This document shows, in pieces, positions 28,088-38,204 of a DNA stretch of 64,000 bases. The first letter of the stretch is position 1, and each line of letters starts with the position of its first letter. The translations under genes and the position numbers were made by a program. The notes below the pieces were generated by a model. That model ran no database searches. It saw only the letters and a list, made by a program, of their open reading frames with translations, and was not told where the DNA came from. The stretch covers positions 248,001-312,000 of the forward strand of contig WSYJ01000099.1 in assembly GCA_020186115.1 (NCBI GenBank). Reading direction: 5' to 3'. The stretch comes from Histomonas meleagridis. Lineage: Eukaryota; Parabasalia; Tritrichomonadida; Dientamoebidae.

Positions 28088-30055
28088 ATGTCTAACGACA
28101 CAAGAACAACGCTTGAAGATCTTGAAATTTCAAGATTCTTCTTTGCTCCATCATTTGAAGTTTATGGTGGTGTTGCTGGTCTTTATGATTTTGGGCCAGC
28201 TGGTTATTCAATAGAAAGAAATTTACTCAAACGTTGGAGGGAACATTTTGTCATTGAAGATGACATGGTTGAAGTACGTTGCTCTGCTCTCACACCATAT
28301 AAAGTTCTCCAAAGCTCAGGACATACAGCTAAATTTGCAGATTTAATGGTTACAGATACTGTTAATAAGCAACTTTATCGTGCAGATCAATTAGTTGAAT
28401 CCGTGCTCAACCAAAGAATTGAAAAATGCAAAGATCCAAAAGAAAAAGCACAAATGCATCATGACTTATCACTTGTATCAGATCTTCCTAAGGATGACCT
28501 TGATGCAATGATAGAGAAATACCAAATCAAGTCACCTGATGGCAATCCACTTTCTAAATCAGTTCCATTCAATTTAATGTTCAACACATTAATCGGACCA
28601 GGTGATCGTGCAATCCCAGGATTCCTTCGTCCAGAGACAGCACAAGGCATTTTTGTTAACTTCCCAAGATTATTTGACTTCAATCGTGGCAAATTACCAT
28701 TCGCATGTGTTCAACAAGGTGTTTCATACCGTAACGAAATTTCACCTCGTAATGGTCTTGTCAGGTGCAGGGAGTTCATGATGGCTGAAATTGAGCATTT
28801 TGCTGATCCAGAAGCATTAGATGATTTTCCAAAATTTGAAACCGTCCAAGATCTTAAAATTGCTTTTCTCTCAGCTCAACGCCAAGATGAGTCTGAGGAT
28901 GATGAACCAGAAGCAGTTTTAATGACACTTAAGGAAGCTCATGATCAGAAGATAATTCCACATAGAACCATTGGTTACTACATTGGTAGAACTTACATCT
29001 TCATCACTGATTGTGGCATCAAGCCAGAGTTTATCAGATTCCGTCAACATCGTCAAAATGAGAAAGCACATTATGCTCGTGATTGTTGGGACCTTGAAAT
29101 CAAGCTTCCATCTTGTGGCTGGCTTGAATGTGCTGGTATTGCAGATCGTCAATCCTTTGATCTTACCCGCCATGCCCAAGCAACAGCCAAAGCTGGTGAA
29201 AAGGAAAACCCACAAATGAGAGTTCAAGTACGCCTTCCGACACCAATCCAACAAGTCAAGGTGTCCATCATCCCCAACAAGGCAGTCCTTGGCAAAACTT
29301 TCAAGGCCGCAAGCAAGTCAATAACCGAAGCCATGGAGAACGTTAGCGAAGAAGAAGCAGAAAAAATTTTCGCACGTTATGAAACCGCCGAGAAGATGAT
29401 CGGGGGCACCCCAAAGAAAGGCAAAGAAAACGAAGCAATTTCCAAGCTTAGCCCAGAAGACAAAGCTAAGTTCGACGAGCTTACAACCAATGAGTTTGCA
29501 GGACAGAAGTTAGGTTATGGTATGTACACATGCAAGAAAGAAACTATTACTATTCATAATCGATCATTTATTCCAAACGTTATCGAACCAAGTTTCGGTG
29601 TTGGCCGTATAATAACAGCAATCCTCGAACACTCATTCTATCTTCGTGAGGGTGGATTACGTAGAGTTCTTAGATTGAAACCATTTATTGCACCATACAA
29701 CTGCGTTGTTCTTAGACTCAGCAGCAAGCTCGTCCCAGAGAAGTTTGCTACTGAAGTTAGACACTTACTTCGTAGGGCCAATCTGACACATATATCTGAT
29801 GACTCAGGTGTTTCAATTGGTAAGCGCTATGCAAGAACAGATGAGCTTGGTATTCCATTCGCAATTACTTTGGATGATAAAACAGTTGAAGATGGAACTG
29901 TCACATTACGTGAGCGCGATAGCTTACAGCAAGTTAGACTTTCAATGCAAGACGCAGTGAAAGAAGTCGCTGCAATGACATCAGGATTTGAGTCGTGGGA
30001 GCAAATTCACGATAAATATCCAGCTGTAAACCCACCAAAAGATGAAAATGAATAA
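28088..30055 (+). CDS. Glycyl-tRNA synthetase (class II, alpha2 type)
   Basis: The 655-residue enzyme charges tRNA-Gly with glycine in the cytosol. The start SRFFFAPSFEVYGGVAGLYDFGP-like segment (15-35) is typical. Motif 2 is YRNEISPRNGLVRCREF (about 213-230), motif 3 is EPSFGVGRIITAILEHSF (about 499-516), and the C-terminal anticodon-binding domain begins near 538. A Lys/Glu-rich insertion lies at about 415-465. There is no N-terminal WHEP extension. Codon use is biased towards C/G-ending codons, as expected for a highly expressed gene. An upstream ATG at 28069 opens an 8-codon frame overlapping the real start; it matters only if transcription begins before it. Confidence 0.95.
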   Translation: MSNDTRTTLEDLEISRFFFAPSFEVYGGVAGLYDFGPAGYSIERNLLKRWREHFVIEDDMVEVRCSALTPYKVLQSSGHTAKFADLMVTDTVNKQLYRADQLVESVLNQRIEKCKDPKEKAQMHHDLSLVSDLPKDDLDAMIEKYQIKSPDGNPLSKSVPFNLMFNTLIGPGDRAIPGFLRPETAQGIFVNFPRLFDFNRGKLPFACVQQGVSYRNEISPRNGLVRCREFMMAEIEHFADPEALDDFPKFETVQDLKIAFLSAQRQDESEDDEPEAVLMTLKEAHDQKIIPHRTIGYYIGRTYIFITDCGIKPEFIRFRQHRQNEKAHYARDCWDLEIKLPSCGWLECAGIADRQSFDLTRHAQATAKAGEKENPQMRVQVRLPTPIQQVKVSIIPNKAVLGKTFKAASKSITEAMENVSEEEAEKIFARYETAEKMIGGTPKKGKENEAISKLSPEDKAKFDELTTNEFAGQKLGYGMYTCKKETITIHNRSFIPNVIEPSFGVGRIITAILEHSFYLREGGLRRVLRLKPFIAPYNCVVLRLSSKLVPEKFATEVRHLLRRANLTHISDDSGVSIGKRYARTDELGIPFAITLDDKTVEDGTVTLRERDSLQQVRLSMQDAVKEVAAMTSGFESWEQIHDKYPAVNPPKDENE

Positions 30056-30528
30056 ACACTAAAAAGCATCAGTTCTTCATGACAATTCGCTCAACAACGA
30101 AAAGTTGCTCCAGCTCTTTTCCTATAGAGAGAAAATTTGCTTATTCAACAAGGAGACCGTTTAATACAAACATTTTCAAAACGCCCAAACCGTAACTTCA
30201 GAAGCTTTTTGTGTTTTGTTTTTTCGGCGCTTAACTTCTTCAGCTTTAGTGTACATGTTAAACGCATTGTCGCTTTGGATGTAGTGGCGCACATTTAATG
30301 AGTTCACGCAGAACAATCAAATTGCGATGCGCACTTTGAGCATTCATTCGCCTGTGAATTCTTCAGTAGTTCGAACATGCTGCGGCAGGTCAACATCTCT
30401 GGGTGCAATTACCACAGCACCAAATCAACTATCGGTTTTAATAAACTATTCAAATATCTTTTTCAATGATTTACTCACAGCTCTAAGTCACAGAACCAAA
30501 ACGAATAAACATCACACCATTCTTTAAC
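30056..30528. other. Intergenic stretch of unusual, less AT-rich composition
   Basis: The section at about 30100-30420 is visibly richer in G+C than other spacers and contains codon-like text on both strands. These are a 66-codon frame from ATG 30327 (+), and on the minus strand a frame reading NVRHYIQSDNAFNMYTKAE without a start codon. Neither matches a family I know. It could be a decayed gene or a structured RNA; I found no tRNA, snRNA, SRP or RNase P signature. Confidence 0.35.
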
Positions 30529-30990
30529 TCATCTTCTTCTAGCGCACCACATTCTCGGCGCTTCATTGAATCTATCTCCTGGGTAATCTTTTCTTTGTCT
30601 ATATCTATCGTTGTATTGTATTTCTCTCATAAATCTCTCATCGTATAAAGGCCTCTCTCTTTCTACTCTATAACAATAATCGTCATTTCTATGTTCATAT
30701 CTCTCATTCTCATCTTTATAATTTGGTGCTTTTGGTCTTCTGCCAGCACTTTTGATGTAAATCTTTCTTCCTTGTAATTCTGCGCCATCGAATCGTTGGA
30801 TTATTTTATCAGCCGTTTCTTTATCGCCAATTGTTATAAACCCATAACCACATGACGCTCCGTTCCGTGTCGGGATCTTTACGCCTAAGATTTTCCCACA
30901 CTCTGAAAACTCTTCCATAAGTTCGCGCTCTGTGGTCCGGAAGTTAATGTTACCAATATAAAGTTGGATTCGGTGTTCTTTGTCTTCCAT
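30529..30990 (-). CDS. Single-RRM RNA-binding protein with Arg-rich tail
   Basis: ATG 30990 is the first ATG in frame; the open frame upstream lacks one. The 153-residue protein has one RRM at about 8-82, with RNP2 LYIGNI (10-15) and RNP1 SCGYGFIT (46-53) carrying the aromatic residues used for RNA stacking. The C-terminal 65 residues are rich in Arg, Asp, Tyr and Glu and end in CARRR. This resembles small SR-like or snRNP-associated RRM proteins. GTGCCAAATTTT at 31006-31017 (minus strand) lies 15 nt upstream, and the stop of the Dbf4-like gene is only 80 bp away. Confidence 0.85.
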   Translation of the reverse strand: MEDKEHRIQLYIGNINFRTTERELMEEFSECGKILGVKIPTRNGASCGYGFITIGDKETADKIIQRFDGAELQGRKIYIKSAGRRPKAPNYKDENERYEHRNDDYCYRVERERPLYDERFMREIQYNDRYRQRKDYPGDRFNEAPRMWCARRR

Positions 30991-31005
30991 TTTCGGAGTA
31001 TATAC

Positions 31006-31017
31006 AAAATTTGGCAC
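31006..31017 (-). promoter_or_regulatory. GTGCCAAATTTT block of the RRM gene
   Basis: A perfect 12-bp match to the block upstream of the Rab gene (57528-57539), here ending 15 nt before the ATG. Confidence 0.45.
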
Positions 31018-31070
31018 TTTTGATTGGACGATCACTCATTAAATGTTTATGGAAGTTGTCTTAGAAAAAA

Positions 31071-31901
31071 CTATTTGAAGAGAATTTCATGTCGAGAATT
31101 AATGGAGGAGGAGACCTCATTAAATTTGCTCCAATCTAATGCGTTGTGGTGCATTTGATGCATTTGTGATGCATGATGTTGAGATGCATTGTCAAAATGC
31201 TTCTTACAAATATAACAATAATTATGATCTGGTGGGCCAAATTTAATGACGCGTGGTTGCTCAGTGGCTGCCTTCTTACATTCTTGTATGAATTGTGTGG
31301 GATTTTCTGGTATTGGATCAAACGGTGAAAATGTATAATCTTGTGGAACTGGTCCAAGGTGAAGTTTGGGAAGTTGCTTAAAGGCGGAGTGTATTGGCCG
31401 AAGTCGTCCTTTCGTATCTGCAACAACAATTTGTAAATTTGATGAATCATCACTTGAAGATTCTTCATCATCTGTTAGGTTAATTGGAATGGCCAAATCT
31501 GTAGTAATTGATTTAGTAGTGGCCCATGGAATTTGCTCTAATAAAATATTCCTTTGTTGTGGAATACGTTGAAAAATTGATTTTAAATTTCGAGTTCCAA
31601 CACTATTTCTAGCAGGGGATTGCCTAATAGGCATCCTTTTAGTCGAAATAATGTAATCTGCAAAGTCAGGAACATTATCAACAATTTTTGCACCAGCTTT
31701 AGTTAATGAATCCCGAACAGTTTGTTTTTCCTCCTCATCCTCTATTGAAACATATACCGAAGAATCTTTGAATAAGTTTCTAGATATGACTTGTGGATAT
31801 TGTTTCACATTTGGTGACGAAATTTTACTAACAGGCGATAAATGCAGCCCTTTATGATTACTTTTAATAAGTAATTCAACTGGGTAATTGTTCGCATTCA
31901 T
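31071..31901 (-). CDS. Dbf4-like regulatory subunit of Cdc7 kinase
   Basis: The 276-residue protein begins at ATG 31901. Residues about 48-90 form a BRCT-like segment (TVRDSLTKAGAKIVDN, ADYIISTK), as in Dbf4 motif N. GRLRPIHSAFKQLPKLHLGP (165-184) matches motif M, and the C-terminal finger CYICKKHF...QHHASQMH (Cys229, Cys232, His242 or 243, His248) matches motif C, the DBF4-type zinc finger. All three landmarks are in the expected order, so this is very probably the activating subunit of the Cdc7 kinase that fires replication origins. The protein is short for the family. An initiator TCACT at 31922-31926 and GTGCCAGATTT at 31945-31955 precede it. Confidence 0.8.
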   Translation of the reverse strand: MNANNYPVELLIKSNHKGLHLSPVSKISSPNVKQYPQVISRNLFKDSSVYVSIEDEEEKQTVRDSLTKAGAKIVDNVPDFADYIISTKRMPIRQSPARNSVGTRNLKSIFQRIPQQRNILLEQIPWATTKSITTDLAIPINLTDDEESSSDDSSNLQIVVADTKGRLRPIHSAFKQLPKLHLGPVPQDYTFSPFDPIPENPTQFIQECKKAATEQPRVIKFGPPDHNYCYICKKHFDNASQHHASQMHQMHHNALDWSKFNEVSSSINSRHEILFK

Positions 31902-31921
31902 CCTGGAGGCGAAAACAAAAC

Positions 31922-31926
31922 AGTGA
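31922..31926 (-). promoter_or_regulatory. Initiator TCACT of the Dbf4-like gene
   Basis: Minus strand TCACT places +1 at 31924, 22 nt before ATG 31901. GTGCCAGATTT lies 20 nt further upstream. Confidence 0.4.
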
Positions 31927-31955
31927 ATTTCCTCGACGGTTTCTAAATCTGGCAC

Positions 31956-32281
31956 AAATATTTGCTCTCAAATATCAGGCGATAGGGATATAAACTCTCA
32001 AAAATTGATGCATTCCTCTTAATCTCCAGCAATTGTGAACTCACTTTGGTTTTAAATTGAAATTTTCTAATTCTCAATTGAGAATTGGTTAATCCACAGT
32101 TGAATTTTAGCAATATTTATTTGGTTTCTTTGGCTTAATTTAAAATATTTATAATAAGTTTTTAGTTTGATTATCAAAAATGAGATTTAAACATATGAAA
32201 AACGAATTAAATTTCATTTCTTATTATTCCTAAAAAAAAAAAAAAACAAAAAATTAATTATGTATTTTATCAATAATGTCA
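31956..32281. other. Intergenic region with a poly-A run
   Basis: AT-rich spacer between two minus-strand genes, with an A tract at about 32232-32246. No feature is recognised. Confidence 0.4.
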
Positions 32282-35200
32282 TTATTCATTTGAGAATTCG
32301 ATTAACTTCTTCAGGATGGCCTTTTCACTTCTATCCCCACTTACCAATCTTTCGAAGTCAGCACCTTTAAACATTGTTGCTTGTTGTTTCATTTTGCCCA
32401 AATCGAAGTGTGTCACGCTGTTATTCCATCTTTCGCAATGTTTCTCCACGATAAGCAAACACATAATTGCAGCCTTATGTGCCAACTCATTATCACTTTC
32501 TTTATTCATCATTTGTAAACAAAATGATGATATCATAGATAAAGGCAAAGGTTTATCTTTATCTTTTATGTTATTTCTCCATTCTTCACCTATCAATGGA
32601 TTATCTAAAATATTTTCAATATCACTCATTCTATTGATTAAGAAAAGTGCCGATGTCAAAAGCTCTGTCACTTTTTTAGGCACATCGTCGCTTACGTTTC
32701 CGTGAATCATAATACGCCATTCCGCGTCATTAGCGAACCGTTTGAAAAAGAAAAGAAATTTGTTCCAAAATCCTAAATTCTTTAAATCAATTATATAAGA
32801 TTTAGGATAAGCTGAAATAAAACGAGTGAATTCTATTAAGAATTCTATACCAATCATATTAATATTACCAGAATAATCTAAAATATTAAAAATTTGTGTT
32901 TGATATTCATTAAATAACATTAAAAGTTGTAAATGAAGTATTTCACTTTGATTATACATTAATTCAATTGTTGATAAAAGTTGTAATATTAAAATTCCCA
33001 TTTTAATTTGATTTTCATGTAATTGTCTTAAGTAGTTCACAACTTTACACCAAAAGTGCTCGTTTGACAGTTTTTTAATAATTCCTTCTTCAATAAGTAT
33101 TTTTCCTATTTTATGGTCATTTAATATGAATTTAGTAAATAAACTACATTTAGAACTTATATTAAATGAAGAAAGTTTTGGATCTTTTTCAAAATTATCC
33201 CAATCATTATCTATACTTTGAATTAATAAATTAATAAATTTTACAAGTTGAATATTATTAATAAATGGAATAATAGATTCAAACGAAGATAATGAAATAC
33301 TTTGTAATATCGGATATTCACTATTTGAATCTCTAATAATTGAATTAAAAATTTGTTGATGTAAAATCTCTATCGTCTTGTTTAAATTCTCAAATTTATT
33401 TGAATTCGATTTGATCATCGCCGATATCACAGAATTTAATAACGAATAAATGCCGATCAACGATAGCGTGTGATTAATTTCTGACAAATATGAAATATCA
33501 TTTAATATTAAAATCAAAAGGTTTTCTATTTCTTTCATATTATACCCGAATATATTTTGATTAAATATGAATTTACCGATAATTGCGCAAGAATCACTTA
33601 AAGGCTTTGTAAGTTCTATTAATTTATTATTATTATTAAAAGATATCAACGTTTGAATTTTCTCCAAAATTTGTATTAACAAAGCGCACCAAATTGTATT
33701 CCATTGCAAAGGTTGTTCTTTCATATAATCGATAGCAGGTTTAGAGTTAAAATATGCAATTATTATATCATTTAAACCTTTAGCTATCCATATTGAATTC
33801 TCATTAACGTTAATTCTTTCAACGAAATCCAACAACAAAATTGTTCTTTTAGCTTCATTCACATAATAATATATTGAATCGCTATGTAAATTCATTTCTG
33901 GTTCCATCAATTCTTTAAATATTTTAATTGTAGTACCATAAGAAGTATTTAAAGTATTTATAGCTTCACGTGATAATATTTGTAACATACAACCTATAGC
34001 TCTAATTGAAGATTTCGGATTACGTAAATATTGTAATTGTGTGATGAAGAATGATTGACGAGATTCAGATAATATTTTTAATACTGAGTTAATAGTTAAA
34101 GAGTTTTCACATTCTAATAATATTAATTGGAATGATAAATCGACAAGTTGTGGATAATTAAAATGTGTTTCTGGTTTACATAACATTATCATTAACTTAT
34201 TAATAATTCCTTTTTCTAAATTCGAATTGATAATAGATTGTGGTGGATTATGTTGATCAAAACCACAAACATGACGTACGAAATATGACGATGCACCTAA
34301 ATTAATAAATATTCGTAATAAGAAACATCGGACATTAGTATTTGTATTATCATAAATTATATTATTATAATTAGGATTTTTAATTTCGGGCTCTTTCTTG
34401 TTTAATATATTCATACAGACTTGAATAGCTTTAGCTTGTGGCTTTGTTAAAAAGATTTGAACTATTGTTGGTGAAAATTTACATAAATATTCAATTAATT
34501 GTAAACATGTGATTTGGAAATTACTTTCATATGATGTTGCACATATTAATACTTTAGATACTGCGTCAGAATTCCATGAGATTTGATTAACTAATGTCTC
34601 AGTACAAGGACGAGAAGTTTGATGAGAATATAATAAGAAATCTTTCTCATAATGTAATAATAATAAAAATAACTTTAAGATGGAATGCATTACTTCAAGT
34701 GGTATAGCATCTTCTAATATAAATGAGATTAATTGTGATATAAAATCTTGTTTCTCAATCGCTGTTCTAAAGATTGATTCACAAATCTTAAATCGATCAT
34801 TTTTTAGAGGATATTTAGCTGAAATTGCTGATATCCAAAATTTACATAATTCTAAAATGATTTTCCATTTAGTGTCGGGATATATATAATCAAATGAAGC
34901 TAAATAACAAAAGATTTCTTCATATAATAATCGTTGGATTATTGATATTTCATTTTTAGGTAAAAATCCTTTGTTAAATTGTTCTGTAAAGAAATGTGCA
35001 ATTGCTTGTGGTATATTAAATATATGATCTGGCGCTTCTATTTTATGAATATCAGTTATAATTCCATCTTTGTTTTCAAAGTTTTCTTTTGTGATTAATG
35101 GCCATGTTTCAAGTTGTGGCCAAAAATTTAATGGCATTGATGATAAAAGATTTAAACATTCAGCTTTAAGTGATGCAGGTATCGGAGAATATATTAATGA

Positions 35201-36745
35201 GAATAAACTTTCAGTAAATGTTTGCATGAATTGTTTGTCATGATCAATATTAAACATTTGATATTCGATTGGATCATTTTCATTTGCCGGATATCTCCAT
35301 AATGCACTATATAAGCGCATGACTGATTCTAAGCCTTTAACATCACGTTCTGCAAGTGAATGACGTTCGATTTCACATGATAAAAGATCTTTCGCATGTC
35401 CAATGATAGCATTTTGGAAATTAGTGAAATGTACTATTTGATTAACTGATGTAGATCGATATATAACTAAAAAGATTTCAATTGCTAAATCTTTGCTACG
35501 TATTAACGACGTCAATAAATCTAAATAAATAAAGAATAAATTTTCTGATACAAATGTTGTGGACATTTGAATGATCTTAGAATTATTTCGTTGTGAATGA
35601 TAAAAAAATGCTTCTGCAAAATCAGACCCTGGAATTAATGATGATACTGTTGTAATCAAGCGTAAAAATTGTTGAAATTCTTCATTATGTTCTGGGATAG
35701 AACGATTATCAATAAACTTGTTGATAGTATTCATACCATTTTTAAATGTGCTTAAGATAAAAACATTGGCAATGGTCTCTATAAAGGCTGGGAAAACATA
35801 TGAACTACATATCGAATGTTGAACTAAGATGATGTCACTGAGGAAGGAAATTGAAAGCGGAATGAAGTAGCGGTTAAACCAATCATCCCAATTAGTGCCG
35901 AAAGTTTCGGATTGATTAGTAGATGATATATGTTGTGATAATAGAAGCCCTGTCGCTGCACATATTAAACATGAAAATAAGGCACGGGAATTGGTTTTGC
36001 CATTAAATATATTTTTCGAAAGATCATTCGGAATCTTGGTGGGAAGAGTCAAATCAGGTTCAATCTTAAGAATGAGATCATTCTTTTCGATGGTTTTAAT
36101 CCAACGTTCTTTAACTGGTAAATTATTGGATAAATATTTTTTAATAGAGTCTATGGTTGTATTAAGATCTTGCATAACTTTGCTGACCTCAGCTTGTGGA
36201 CGGATCTTTTTGGTCAGTTCATTTATTTTTTGGATTACTTCTTCCAATGGTTTTAAATCAAATTTTTCAGTTTTGGATTTTTTTAAATGATCATCAAGAG
36301 CGTTGGATTTTTCACGAAAAGACTCAACAAGCTCATTAGCTTTAGAATCATTTTTAAAATTTGTTTGAAGTATATCAATGACTTGATGCTTAAGCTTAGT
36401 TAGATTTGAAGGAAGTTGATTTGAGAGATTTTTGGTCGAAGTTTCAACAGATTGGGTTTGATTCTCTGTATATGCAATAATTAAATATTCCCCAAAGGCT
36501 AGGATTGCTTCAAAAAATTTAACATTTGTGGAATTCTTGGAAATAGTTATAGAACGTAAATTTTCATGATTATAGATTACGTCATTTTGTGGAATGTAAC
36601 CTATTTGAGAAATTTTGTCTGAACATTTTTTTAGAGAGGCCTCAACATCATCATAAGTAAATTCGAATTTTTTGTAAATTGAAATAAATGAAGCTTCAGG
36701 TGATTGTTCTTCTCGGCTCTTTTGTGGCTTCTCTTTGTTTTCCAT
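32282..36745 (-). CDS. Very large alpha-helical protein (possible Nup188/192/205-type)
   Basis: ATG 36745 opens 1487 codons, the longest complete gene in the window. The translation is helical throughout, with no transmembrane segments, enzymatic motifs or extended disorder after the first 25 residues. Length and uniform helical-repeat character resemble large inner-ring nucleoporins (Nup192/Nup205/Nup188) or other HEAT solenoids such as Ubr/Mon2-like proteins. I see no sequence motif that decides between them, so the nucleoporin idea is only a suggestion. An initiator TCACT at 36762-36766 gives an 18-nt leader. Confidence 0.75.
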   Translation of the reverse strand: MENKEKPQKSREEQSPEASFISIYKKFEFTYDDVEASLKKCSDKISQIGYIPQNDVIYNHENLRSITISKNSTNVKFFEAILAFGEYLIIAYTENQTQSVETSTKNLSNQLPSNLTKLKHQVIDILQTNFKNDSKANELVESFREKSNALDDHLKKSKTEKFDLKPLEEVIQKINELTKKIRPQAEVSKVMQDLNTTIDSIKKYLSNNLPVKERWIKTIEKNDLILKIEPDLTLPTKIPNDLSKNIFNGKTNSRALFSCLICAATGLLLSQHISSTNQSETFGTNWDDWFNRYFIPLSISFLSDIILVQHSICSSYVFPAFIETIANVFILSTFKNGMNTINKFIDNRSIPEHNEEFQQFLRLITTVSSLIPGSDFAEAFFYHSQRNNSKIIQMSTTFVSENLFFIYLDLLTSLIRSKDLAIEIFLVIYRSTSVNQIVHFTNFQNAIIGHAKDLLSCEIERHSLAERDVKGLESVMRLYSALWRYPANENDPIEYQMFNIDHDKQFMQTFTESLFSLIYSPIPASLKAECLNLLSSMPLNFWPQLETWPLITKENFENKDGIITDIHKIEAPDHIFNIPQAIAHFFTEQFNKGFLPKNEISIIQRLLYEEIFCYLASFDYIYPDTKWKIILELCKFWISAISAKYPLKNDRFKICESIFRTAIEKQDFISQLISFILEDAIPLEVMHSILKLFLLLLHYEKDFLLYSHQTSRPCTETLVNQISWNSDAVSKVLICATSYESNFQITCLQLIEYLCKFSPTIVQIFLTKPQAKAIQVCMNILNKKEPEIKNPNYNNIIYDNTNTNVRCFLLRIFINLGASSYFVRHVCGFDQHNPPQSIINSNLEKGIINKLMIMLCKPETHFNYPQLVDLSFQLILLECENSLTINSVLKILSESRQSFFITQLQYLRNPKSSIRAIGCMLQILSREAINTLNTSYGTTIKIFKELMEPEMNLHSDSIYYYVNEAKRTILLLDFVERINVNENSIWIAKGLNDIIIAYFNSKPAIDYMKEQPLQWNTIWCALLIQILEKIQTLISFNNNNKLIELTKPLSDSCAIIGKFIFNQNIFGYNMKEIENLLILILNDISYLSEINHTLSLIGIYSLLNSVISAMIKSNSNKFENLNKTIEILHQQIFNSIIRDSNSEYPILQSISLSSFESIIPFINNIQLVKFINLLIQSIDNDWDNFEKDPKLSSFNISSKCSLFTKFILNDHKIGKILIEEGIIKKLSNEHFWCKVVNYLRQLHENQIKMGILILQLLSTIELMYNQSEILHLQLLMLFNEYQTQIFNILDYSGNINMIGIEFLIEFTRFISAYPKSYIIDLKNLGFWNKFLFFFKRFANDAEWRIMIHGNVSDDVPKKVTELLTSALFLINRMSDIENILDNPLIGEEWRNNIKDKDKPLPLSMISSFCLQMMNKESDNELAHKAAIMCLLIVEKHCERWNNSVTHFDLGKMKQQATMFKGADFERLVSGDRSEKAILKKLIEFSNE

Positions 36746-36761
36746 GAACAATGGTCAGAAA

Positions 36762-36766
36762 AGTGA
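36762..36766 (-). promoter_or_regulatory. Initiator TCACT of the large helical gene
   Basis: Minus strand TCACT puts +1 at 36764, 18 nt before ATG 36745. AAAACGA boxes lie further upstream. Confidence 0.45.
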
Positions 36767-37346
36767 CGCTAATGGCTTGTTCGTTTTAGTTGATAACGAT
36801 CAAATGGATTCCAATTTTTGACTAAGTATGTTTGTGATGCAACCTTTTGTTTTGTATTTAAAATGATCGGAAACTCCTGAAGAAAAAAAAGTCGATTGGT
36901 ATTCTTCATTTTAAAAAATATAAATTATATCATTATTTTATTTTTTTTTTTTTTTGTTAAATGCAAATTTAAAATTTCATTTGCATAATAATGAAAAGAA
37001 TTCATTAATTAAAATGATAATTTAATGAATTCTTCTACAAATGTATTCGCATTAGGAAATGAATTAGAACAAGTAAATATAAATGTCATTAATAGTTAAC
37101 ATTCATTAATTAATACTGTTGTCAACAGTTGTTGTACACGGATTATCATTGTAAAAACATTTACACCAATTCCTAGAATTTTTTGAGTACAAACATTCAC
37201 ATATTTTGATTCTAAACGAAATTTTTTCGATCAAGAATTGCAGCATTATATAATTTTAAACATGATGAAAATGCTAAACTTAATATCAAGATTTAACTGG
37301 TTGAAAATTGAAATACAAAATCACATGTATCTAAAAAAGAATTTAC
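36767..37346. other. Intergenic region
   Basis: AT-rich, with a T run near 36940-36955. Nothing recognised beyond the promoter of the large helical gene. Confidence 0.4.
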
Positions 37347-38021
37347 TTAAATTTTCTGAATTGTTATGTATCCATTTGAGTCAACGCCTCCATTACTTCT
37401 AACAACACATCTGAGATATATTGGTTGGTGAGTAACAGGGAAAATCTGAACGTAGTAATAATTACCAACGTCCGCCTTCCCCGTGTAGCCTTCATGTTTA
37501 TCTTGGCCAATTACCTCATTATTGTTGACGATTTCGAGACTTCTGATATCCAACCTATGACGGCCATTTGTATACTGAAACTTAATTTCATAATCACCAG
37601 GACCATTGTAATATGTTGTGATATCCCATTGTTTGGTGATATATCGATGTCCTGGTTGTATTTCACCTGTAACCCATTTCAATCCCCTATATTCTTTACG
37701 TACTATTTGAATAAACCCATTTGAATCGCTTCCGCCATGGCTTCTTATAACGGCTACCAAAAATACAGGTTGTTCAAAATGTTCAATAGTTACATGATAT
37801 GTGTTATTTGAATTTACATTACCAGTAGTTCCATGATGAGGATCTGACACAGCTTCTTTTCCATTACATTTGATTTTGATTCCGAAAATATCAAGTCTAT
37901 GTCTACCTTTAGTATATCTAAAAGTGATTTCATAAACGCCTGGGCCTATCACATCTTGTGAAATGTTCCATTTTTTCTTTGCAGGTTCGTGCGTTGTCTC
38001 TCCTGTTTTCCACCCAAGCAT
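37347..38021 (-). CDS. Tandem-duplicated beta-sandwich domain protein, lectin-like
   Basis: ATG 38021 is the only start codon in a frame that is open further upstream; an AAACGGT box at 38054-38060 lies 33 nt before it. The 224-residue protein is two copies of a domain of about 100 residues. Shared features are PG(V/D)YEI(T/K)F(R/Q)YTKGRHRLDI, a following D-x-H-x-G-x-T/Y-G segment, and RS(H/N)GG-(S/V)DSNG near the end of each copy. Strong beta-strand alternation, aromatic residues and conserved Gly/Asn suggest a carbohydrate-binding beta-sandwich of the sort appended to bacterial glycosidases, which is inference. No signal peptide, so it is probably cytosolic. Family name unknown. Confidence 0.65.
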   Translation of the reverse strand: MLGWKTGETTHEPAKKKWNISQDVIGPGVYEITFRYTKGRHRLDIFGIKIKCNGKEAVSDPHHGTTGNVNSNNTYHVTIEHFEQPVFLVAVIRSHGGSDSNGFIQIVRKEYRGLKWVTGEIQPGHRYITKQWDITTYYNGPGDYEIKFQYTNGRHRLDIRSLEIVNNNEVIGQDKHEGYTGKADVGNYYYVQIFPVTHQPIYLRCVVRSNGGVDSNGYITIQKI

Positions 38022-38204
38022 GGGAAAACAATTTTTTTTGGATGGAAAACAAGACCGTTTAAATGGAAAATTTTTTGTCAACGAAATTCAATAGTCAGAA
38101 AACCGCTTTCCACAGAAAAATGTTATCGTCGTTTTGAAAGTTCTATCGTTATTCCAATGCCAGCGCATAAAAATTATGTTTTATTACAAAAATTTATACA
38201 ATTT

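Noticed and set aside
30360-30390. tRNA T-arm-like TTCGAA in the 30 kb spacer
   Set aside because: No acceptor, D-arm or anticodon arm can be placed around it.
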